Source: Sulfurimonas sp. CG01_land_8_20_14_3_00_36_23
Lineage (GTDB): Bacteria; Campylobacterota; Campylobacteria; Campylobacterales; Sulfurimonadaceae
Assembly (NCBI GenBank): GCA_002781365.1
Contig: PETN01000016.1
Span: forward strand, 162,330-226,329
Direction of reading: 5' to 3'
Length of the DNA: 64,000 nucleotides
The notes under the pieces were generated by a model that did no database searches, had not been told where the DNA came from, and worked only from the letters and a program-made list of their open reading frames with translations. The position numbers and the translations under genes were made by a program. Positions 59,007 to 64,000 of this stretch are shown one piece after another. The stretch's first letter is position 1. The number at the start of each line of letters is the position of its first letter.

Positions 59007-59136
59007 AATCTGCCTTGTTAGAGGCAAGTTTCAGTGACCTTAGCGGTCTAAGTGTAGGTGGCGGAATCAGTTCCAACACCGTAATAAACTAGATGGAGGT
59101 CTCCTTCATTTATAAAATAAATTAAGGATTAAAATT
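59007..59136 (+). ncRNA. Possible structured RNA between waaA and the pseudouridine synthase gene
   Basis: This 130-base gap is less AT-rich than other gaps and full of small inverted repeats: TGCCT/AGGCA (59011-59026), CTTAG/CTAAG with loop CGGT (59039-59052), a stem GGTG..GGAA with loop TCAG and TTCC..CACC (59057-59080), and ATGGAGG/CCTTCAT with loop TCT (59093-59109). The order of stems suggests a small RNA or a leader that controls the next gene. I could not match it to tRNA, SRP RNA or a known riboswitch. Confidence 0.35.
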
Positions 59137-59871
59137 ATGGCTACAGAAAAAGCATATAAAATTTTAGCAATGCAAGAGGGTATTTCAAACTCTTCAGCTA
59201 AGTCAATGATAGACAGAGGTTTAGTCTATGTAGGAAATAAAAAAGTGATGATTGCTCGTGGAGATTTAGATGCAAAAACTATCTTCAGAGTTGAAAAAGT
59301 AGAGAGAATTAAACCGATTTTTGAAAACGATGACATCATCGTTGTCGATAAACCAGCATTTTTAAATTCCGATGAAGTGGAAAGACAGTTTAAGCCAGCG
59401 GTTCTTCTTCATAGATTAGACCGTGAAACAAGTGGTGTTTTGATGTTGGTCAAAAATGAAGAGTTTCGTGAAAAAGCTATAAAAGAGTTCAAGCAAGATA
59501 GAGTTTATAAAGAGTATATTGCATGGGTTGAAGGAATCATGAGTGAACCTATAGAAGTGGATAAACCAATTCTCACTCAAAAGAAAAACAATAAAGCATA
59601 TTCAAATGTTTCCGCAAAAGGAAAACCTGCAAGAACAGAGTTCTTTCCTGATCTTGTGAGTGCAAACAAAACAAAACTCAAGTGTATCATCCATCATGGA
59701 AGAACACATCAGATTAGAACACATCTTCGTTATATTGATCACCCGATTGTTGGAGATGAACAATACGGTGGAAGAAGAGCGAAGCGAGTGATGCTTCATG
59801 CATATAAAGTGAAACTTCTAGGCATGGAATTTATCGCAGCAGAACCAAAAACTTTTATTAACTTCGAATAG
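59137..59871 (+). CDS. RluA-family 23S rRNA/tRNA pseudouridine synthase with S4 domain
   Basis: The 244-residue protein has an N-terminal S4 RNA-binding domain (about 1-58) and a RluA-type catalytic domain with the aspartate in LLHRLDRETSGVLML and GRTHQIRTHLRYIDHPIVGDEQYGG. The HRLDRxTSG form separates it from the RsuA/RluB family. The RNA site modified is unknown. A good AAGGATTAAAATT site precedes the ATG. Confidence 0.9.
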   Translation: MATEKAYKILAMQEGISNSSAKSMIDRGLVYVGNKKVMIARGDLDAKTIFRVEKVERIKPIFENDDIIVVDKPAFLNSDEVERQFKPAVLLHRLDRETSGVLMLVKNEEFREKAIKEFKQDRVYKEYIAWVEGIMSEPIEVDKPILTQKKNNKAYSNVSAKGKPARTEFFPDLVSANKTKLKCIIHHGRTHQIRTHLRYIDHPIVGDEQYGGRRAKRVMLHAYKVKLLGMEFIAAEPKTFINFE

Positions 59872-59900
59872 TTTAAAGAAAACTTAAAGTAAGGGTTCGA

Positions 59901-59906
59901 TATAAT
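59901..59906 (+). promoter_or_regulatory. Probable -10 box for ffh
   Basis: TATAAT in CGATATAATTCG, 42 bases before the ffh start. Confidence 0.5.
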
Positions 59907-59948
59907 TCGCAACTTTTTACATTTAAAAAATATATAGCAGGAGAGAGT

Positions 59949-61295
59949 ATGTTTAATACATTAACAGAGTCATTTACATCAGCAATTAAGAAAATTCGTT
60001 TTCATGATGATGATAAAGCGCTCTCGAAAGCTCTCCTTGAATTAAAGAAAAATCTCTTAAAAGCAGATGTAAACCACAAAGTTGTAAAAGAGTTAATAGA
60101 AAAAGTTCAATACGACACGAAAGCAAATGGAATTGGGAAAGACCAGTTTTTAGATGCACTTCGAAAAGCTTTGTATGAGTTACTAGAGATTGGTGGAAGT
60201 AAAGGTTTTATATTTGCTCCGAACCCTCCAACTGTTATCTTAATGACAGGACTTCAAGGTTCTGGTAAAACTACAACAACAGGTAAGTTAGCAAACTATT
60301 TAAAAAATAAACAGAAAAAAGTGATGATTGTTGCTGCCGATTTACAGCGTTTAGCTGGAGTCGAACAACTTCGCCAAATTTCAGCTCAAATAGAAGTAGA
60401 GCTCTATGAAGATGAAACTTCTAAGAACCCTGTTGAAGTAGTAAATGCAGCACTTAAAAAAGCAAGAAATGGTATCTATGATGTTGTTTTAATTGATACA
60501 GCTGGCCGTTTAGCTATTGATGATGCGTTAATGAATGAACTTGAAGCTGTCAAAAAAGCAGCAAATCCAAGTGAGATTTTTTATGTTGCAGACTCTTTAA
60601 CTGGTCAGGATGCGATAAAAACAGCAACAAGCTTTAAAGAGAAAATAGGTATTGATGGCGTTATATTAAGTAAATATGACGGTGACTCTAAGGGTGGAAT
60701 CGCTTTAGGTCTTTCCAGCCAAGTTCAAGTGCCACTTCGTTTTATCGGTAGCGGTGAAAAGATGCAAGACTTAGAAGTTTTTATACCAGAACGAATAGTA
60801 AATCGTCTTATGGGCTTTGGAGATATCGAAGGTCTTGCAGAGAAAACTTCTTCTGCAATAGATGAAGCACAAGCTAAAAAACTTACAAAAAAGATTCAAA
60901 AAGGTAAGTTTAACTATAATGACTTTTTAGAACAGATGGAAAGTATGAAAAAAATGGGTAGCATGAGCTCTCTTATGGGAATGATTCCAGGAATGGGGAA
61001 CATGTCTAAAGCCATTAAAGACTTTGATTTTGAAAACTCTAGCGAGCTTAAAAATATAAAAGCAATGGTCTCTTCCATGACGCTAAAAGAGAGAGAAAAT
61101 CCAGAACTTTTAAATAACTCAAGAAAACAGAGAATCGCTGCGGGTTGTGGCCTTACTCAGGTTGAAATCAACAGAATGATTAAACAGTTTAAAAATGCTG
61201 GGAAAATGGCTAAAAAATTCTCTGGACCAAAAGGAATGAAAGATCTTCAAGCTATGATGGGGCAGATGGGTGGAGCTGGAGCAATTCCAAGGTAA
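59949..61295 (+). CDS. ffh: Signal recognition particle protein Ffh
   Basis: The GTPase that targets nascent membrane proteins to FtsY. The 448 residues comprise an N domain, a G domain with TGLQGSGKTTTTGKLA, DLQRLAGVEQL, DTAGRL and SKYDGDSKGG, and a methionine-rich M domain (about 300-448). It is ended by a large inverted repeat built of two TCCACATGCC copies. The SRP RNA gene is not recognised in this window. Confidence 0.97.
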   Translation: MFNTLTESFTSAIKKIRFHDDDKALSKALLELKKNLLKADVNHKVVKELIEKVQYDTKANGIGKDQFLDALRKALYELLEIGGSKGFIFAPNPPTVILMTGLQGSGKTTTTGKLANYLKNKQKKVMIVAADLQRLAGVEQLRQISAQIEVELYEDETSKNPVEVVNAALKKARNGIYDVVLIDTAGRLAIDDALMNELEAVKKAANPSEIFYVADSLTGQDAIKTATSFKEKIGIDGVILSKYDGDSKGGIALGLSSQVQVPLRFIGSGEKMQDLEVFIPERIVNRLMGFGDIEGLAEKTSSAIDEAQAKKLTKKIQKGKFNYNDFLEQMESMKKMGSMSSLMGMIPGMGNMSKAIKDFDFENSSELKNIKAMVSSMTLKERENPELLNNSRKQRIAAGCGLTQVEINRMIKQFKNAGKMAKKFSGPKGMKDLQAMMGQMGGAGAIPR

Positions 61296-61298
61296 CTT

Positions 61299-61350
61299 TT
61301 TGGCATGTGGAAATCCTCCTTGCTTAAGGGTGAAATTTCCACATGCCAAA
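61299..61350 (+). terminator. Likely terminator of ffh made of an inverted pair of the TCCACATGCC repeat
   Basis: Perfect 16-base arms, TTTGGCATGTGGAAAT and its complement, with a 20-base loop, begin four bases after the ffh stop. No long T run follows, so it may act as a weak or Rho-assisted terminator or stabilise the 3' end. It parallels the uptake-sequence pairs that serve as terminators in Neisseria. Confidence 0.6.
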
Positions 61351-61356
61351 GATAAA

Positions 61357-61394
61357 TGCAAATATATGAACTTTTAGAAGTTTATATATTTGCA
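61357..61394. repeat. 38-base AT-rich hairpin between ffh and rpsP
   Basis: The arms TGCAAATATATGAACTT and AAGTTTATATATTTGCA pair over 17 bases with one G-T pair and a TTAG loop. It lies seven bases after the first inverted repeat and 64 bases before rpsP. It could be a second terminator, an operator or a leader structure of the ribosomal operon. Confidence 0.75.
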
Positions 61395-61458
61395 CTTAGG
61401 TGTAAAATTTAACATATACAGCTAATTGAAATAAGATTAGCGCAGAGAAGGACAAAAC

Positions 61459-61689
61459 ATGGCAACAGTAATTCGCCTCACTAGAATGGGAAGAAAAAAG
61501 CAACCTTTTTACCGTATCGCGGTAACAGATAGTCGTAAACGTAGAGATGGTGGTTGGATCGAACTAATTGGTCACTACAATCCTATGGTTGAAGAAAAAA
61601 CTATGGTAGTTGACACAGAGAGATTAGATTATTGGTTAAGCGTTGGTGCTACAATGAGTGACCGCGTTAAAAAGATAACTGGTCGTTAA
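61459..61689 (+). CDS. rpsP: 30S ribosomal protein S16
   Basis: A 76-residue small-subunit protein, [30 protein letters not shown] being its typical start. It heads the operon rpsP-KH-rimM-trmD-rplS. An AGAAGGACAAAAC site precedes the ATG. Confidence 0.97.
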   Translation: MATVIRLTRMGRKKQPFYRIAVTDSRKRRDGGWIELIGHYNPMVEEKTMVVDTERLDYWLSVGATMSDRVKKITGR

Positions 61690-61691
61690 TT

Positions 61692-61928
61692 ATGATAGCT
61701 GATTTTGTCGCACAATTTGCAAGATTAATCGCTTCGTATCCTGATGATATTAGAGTCGAGATGCAAGAGAGCGATGAAATCACAGAAATAGTTCTCTATG
61801 CTAATCAAGCGGACATCGGAAAGCTTATTGGTAAAGAGGGGAAAATGATTGGTGCAATTAAAACTCTCATTTCAGGCTGTAAAGCTAAAGATGGTGTGAG
61901 TTACCGTATCAATGTCGAAGCAGTTTAA
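61692..61928 (+). CDS. khpA: KH-domain RNA-binding protein KhpA
   Basis: The 78-residue single KH domain has the GKLIGKEGKMIGAIKTLI loop (GxxG). Proteins of this type bind RNA together with KhpB in other bacteria. It lies two bases after rpsP and overlaps rimM by 17 bases. Confidence 0.9.
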   Translation: MIADFVAQFARLIASYPDDIRVEMQESDEITEIVLYANQADIGKLIGKEGKMIGAIKTLISGCKAKDGVSYRINVEAV

Positions 61929-62454
61929 CGAACAACTTCTTCATATCGCCACAATCGGCAAAACTGTCGGTATTAAAGGTGATATGAAATTTTATATCAA
62001 ATGTGATTTTCCAGAACAATTTAAAAATAATGCTACTTTTTTTATAAATAAAAAAGAGAAGATTACTCTTAGTGAAGTGAATCACGACAGAGGTATTTTG
62101 AAAATTGAAGGTGTTCATTCAGTTGAAGATGCTAAAAAATATACCAATGTTAAACTCTTTACAACTTATGAAGCGACGAAAGAGAACTGCCATTTAGAAG
62201 ATGGAGAGTTCTTTTGGTTCGATATTATGAATTGTGAAGTATTTGAAGATGGTAAATTGTTGGGTAAAGTTCAAGAAGTAGAGCGAATAAGCATCAATGA
62301 TTATTTGAGTGTAAAAACAGATGAATCTTTAGTAAAACTAGAGAAACCAAAAAGTTTTTTAATTCCTTATCATAAACCGTTTATTTTATCTACAGACATA
62401 GAGAAGAAAATAATTACCGTAAGCGGTGCTATGGATATTTTAGAAGCTTCTTGA
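61912..62454 (+). CDS. rimM: 16S rRNA processing protein RimM
   Basis: Needed for maturation of the 30S head, binding S19. The 180 residues have the N-terminal [21 protein letters not shown] domain and a PRC-barrel C-terminal half (about 100-175; [21 protein letters not shown]). It shares one base with trmD (TGATG). Confidence 0.94.
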   Translation: MSKQFNEQLLHIATIGKTVGIKGDMKFYIKCDFPEQFKNNATFFINKKEKITLSEVNHDRGILKIEGVHSVEDAKKYTNVKLFTTYEATKENCHLEDGEFFWFDIMNCEVFEDGKLLGKVQEVERISINDYLSVKTDESLVKLEKPKSFLIPYHKPFILSTDIEKKIITVSGAMDILEAS

Positions 62455-63158
62455 TGAAATTTACATTTGTAACACTTTTTGCCAACCTTGTTGAGGGTTA
62501 TTTTGAAGACTCTATACTTAAACGTGCAATAGAGAAAAATCTATTTTTTGTGGATTACTTGAATCCTAGAGATTTTAGTGATAACAAACACAGTAAAGTG
62601 GATGACACTGCAGTTGGTGGTGGAGCTGGGATGGTTATGAATCCACAGCCACTTTATGACTCATTGCGTGATTTAAAAAAACGTGACAAAGATGTTCATA
62701 TAGTGTTTTTAACACCTGTAGCAAAACCTTTTCGACAAAATGATGCAAAAAGATTAGCAAAAAAAACTCATATTGCTTTCGTGAGCGGAAGATATGAGGG
62801 GATAGATGAAAGAGTTATTGAAGAGTTCGCCGATGAAGTTTTCAGTATTGGTGATTACATATTAACTGGCGGCGAGTTAGCCTCTTTAGTTCTATGTGAT
62901 GCCATTAGTCGAAATATTGAAGGTGTACTTGGAAATAGTGATTCTTTAAGTGTAGAGAGTTTTGAAACCTCGCTTTTGGAAGCACCATCTTTTTCAAAAC
63001 CAAAGAACTATGAAGAAAATAGTGTTCCATCAGAATACTTAAAGGGAAATCATAGTAAGATTCGCTCACTAAAATTAGCGCTGTCCGAATGCAAGACGAA
63101 GTTCTTCCGGCCAGAGCAGCTTTTAAAGCATAGAACAAGGAAATCTTATGAGAAATAA
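62454..63158 (+). CDS. trmD: tRNA (guanine-N1)-methyltransferase
   Basis: Methylates G37 of tRNAs reading CNN codons to prevent frameshifts. I chose the ATG at 62454, which overlaps the rimM stop, over a TTG at 62451. The 234-residue SPOUT enzyme shows [40 protein letters not shown] and [15 protein letters not shown]. It overlaps rplS by 11 bases. Confidence 0.95.
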   Translation: MKFTFVTLFANLVEGYFEDSILKRAIEKNLFFVDYLNPRDFSDNKHSKVDDTAVGGGAGMVMNPQPLYDSLRDLKKRDKDVHIVFLTPVAKPFRQNDAKRLAKKTHIAFVSGRYEGIDERVIEEFADEVFSIGDYILTGGELASLVLCDAISRNIEGVLGNSDSLSVESFETSLLEAPSFSKPKNYEENSVPSEYLKGNHSKIRSLKLALSECKTKFFRPEQLLKHRTRKSYEK

Positions 63159-63507
63159 GTATATTGAAAACTTTGAAAAAGCGCAAATATCTGAGAAGAG
63201 CATTCCAGACTTTCGTGCTGGTGATACCCTTCGTTTAGCGGTAACAATTAAAGAAGGCGAAAAAACTCGTGTGCAAGCATATGAAGGTGTATGTATATCA
63301 AAAAGAGGTCAAGGCACTGGCAAAACTATTACTGTACGTAAAATTGGAGCTAATGGCATAGGAATCGAAAGAATCTTTCCAATGTTCAGTGATTCAATAG
63401 ATGAAATTAAAGTAATTCGTCGCGGTCGTGTTCGTCGTGCGAAACTATTTTATCTTCGTGAACTTGCAGGTAAAAAAGCTCGTATTAAAGAACTTAGAAG
63501 AAAATAA
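63148..63507 (+). CDS. rplS: 50S ribosomal protein L19
   Basis: The 119 residues show the family core [13 protein letters not shown] and [16 protein letters not shown], with the basic C-terminus [23 protein letters not shown]. It is the last gene of the rpsP operon; its stop lies inside a terminator hairpin. Confidence 0.97.
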   Translation: MRNKYIENFEKAQISEKSIPDFRAGDTLRLAVTIKEGEKTRVQAYEGVCISKRGQGTGKTITVRKIGANGIGIERIFPMFSDSIDEIKVIRRGRVRRAKLFYLRELAGKKARIKELRRK

Positions 63508-63517
63508 TCTTCTAAGT
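63492..63517 (+). terminator. Terminator of the rpsP-rplS operon
   Basis: Perfect 9-base arms ACTTAGAAG/CTTCTAAGT with an 8-base loop that holds the rplS stop codon. A pyrimidine-rich, T-containing tract follows. Confidence 0.65.
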
Positions 63518-63919
63518 CTCTTCCTCTCTTCTTCTCAAAATAGTAAACTTTCCATTTAAAAATCTCATTTACAACTAGACATAACACTCTTTTAAAGTCT
63601 ACATTCTATTGAAATTATAAGAATTATCTACAAACCTCTTTTATAACCTAAAACCCACTCTTTTACCTATAATAGACTTCTATGTTCAATATTACCAAAG
63701 CACTTATCGAAGCTAAATAGATTGTATAGAGATGATAAACTTAATACATAATTATTCAAGACAAAATAGTGTTGCTTTAGAGAATAGAGTAGATACATCC
63801 TCTATATAAAAAGGTGCATGGAATTGAAGAAAAAGTAGAGTGTAAAAAGTAAATTGTGTGTACTGTGGGGCATTTTTATTTTGAAATATAAAAACTTTTT
63901 AAATTCCTCCAACAAACTA
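63518..63919. other. About 400 bases without a supported gene
   Basis: AT-rich, with many stop codons in all frames. A TATAAT at 63668 precedes a 12-codon frame at 63682 (MFNITKALIEAK), which may be a leader peptide, a gene remnant or chance. The right end becomes very T- and A-rich and may serve as an UP element for the promoter that follows. Confidence 0.6.
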
Positions 63920-63948
63920 TTGACATTTAAGATTGAATCCCCTATAAT
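63920..63948 (+). promoter_or_regulatory. Consensus strong promoter, probably of an rRNA or other stable-RNA operon
   Basis: TTGACA and TATAAT are both perfect and 17 bases apart, the only full -35/-10 pair I saw in the window. An A/T-rich stretch lies upstream. The transcribed part contains the hairpin ACCTT-GAAA-AAGGT (63969-63982) and no start codon before the window ends, which fits an rRNA leader. The RNA gene itself would lie beyond the right edge. Confidence 0.6.
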
Positions 63949-64000
63949 TCCCATCCACAAACAAAGAGACCTTGAAAAAGGTTAAGAGATACTTCGAGTT

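Larger units (their letters stand above)
3161..61347. repeat. Dispersed 10-base repeat TCCACATGCC, 30 copies
   Basis: Thirty perfect copies of CCACATGCC or its complement are spread across the window, every one with T before the first C. After the core, A follows in 24 copies, G in 4 and C in 2. Copies are balanced between strands (16 and 14). Twenty-six are inside coding regions, one covers a start codon and three are intergenic. Two inverted pairs occur. The positions are listed in the first finding. Confidence 0.95.

Noticed and set aside
59007..59136. SRP (4.5S) RNA gene next to ffh
   Set aside because: The conserved GGAAG/AGCAG tetraloop region of bacterial SRP RNA is absent.
59007..59136. 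tRNA or tRNA-Sec gene
   Set aside because: No T-loop consensus GTTCRANNC, no acceptor stem pairing and no CCA end on either strand.
3161..61347. CRISPR array or REP-type repeats as the explanation of TCCACATGCC
   Set aside because: Copies are only 9-16 bases, irregularly spaced by hundreds to thousands of bases, and mostly inside genes. There are no spacers or cas genes.
3161..61347. Chi-like or FtsK-orienting (KOPS) signal
   Set aside because: Such signals are strongly biased to one strand along a replichore. Here the orientations are 16 to 14. Not fully excluded without the whole genome.
63682..63720. 12-codon frame after a TATAAT as a leader peptide gene
   Set aside because: No ribosome binding site of note and no structured attenuator after it; too short to support.

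Overview
The window looks like a chromosomal segment of a free-living member of the Campylobacterota (Epsilonproteobacteria), most like Sulfurimonas. The evidence is AT-rich sequence, very tight gene packing, Shine-Dalgarno sites of the AAGGAT type, and TATAAT -10 boxes without clear -35 boxes. Several gene orders are also shared with Helicobacter and Campylobacter: cheY-prmA-ftsH-(psd-like)-pssA, fliF-fliG-fliH-dxs, and ffh-rpsP-KH-rimM-trmD-rplS. I found no insertion sequence, prophage, CRISPR array or tRNA gene.

Layout. 1-3.9 kb: end of ruvB, an AI-2E family permease and two lipopolysaccharide genes (lpxL-like, waaC). 3.9-8.7 kb: an exported LPP20/DUF4384-type protein followed by an exported WD40-repeat/caspase-like protein, the most accessory-looking pair. 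8.8-14.7 kb: hisH, hisA, cheY, prmA, ftsH, a phosphatidylserine-decarboxylase-like gene and pssA. 14.8-17.1 kb: a large membrane-anchored TPR protein on the minus strand. 17.2-24 kb: bioD, pyrB, pabB, an orphan histidine kinase, transaldolase and pilT. 24-30.5 kb: rplY, pth, an LptF/G permease, lysA, a HAD phosphatase, pheA, hisC. 30.5-36.6 kb: fliFGH, dxs, a laccase-domain protein. 36.6-40.7 kb: an ovothiol operon (ovoA, ovoB) with small companions. 40.9-47.2 kb: dut, an orphan ABC ATPase, then crcB, plsC, an SH3 membrane protein, purQ, purS, purC and ctpA on the minus strand. 47.4-54.3 kb: cysK, pabC-like, a LysR regulator, a UvrD-like helicase, truB, csrA, ispE. 54.4-63.5 kb: smpB, an M23 peptidase, a TPR protein, a Nif3-like protein, a zinc-ribbon protein, waaA, an RluA-type synthase, ffh and the rpsP-rplS ribosomal operon. 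The window ends in a consensus promoter that probably drives a stable-RNA operon.

The most striking signal is not a gene. The 10-mer TCCACATGCC (either strand; extended consensus about ATTTCCACATGCCAAA) occurs 30 times in 64 kb, where I roughly estimate far fewer than one by chance. It is balanced between strands, lies mostly inside genes in all six reading frames, and in places forms inverted pairs, one of them a likely terminator behind ffh. This is how the DNA-uptake sequences of Neisseria and Haemophilus behave. I know of no such sequence in this phylum, so I propose it as a candidate uptake or other genome-wide signal.
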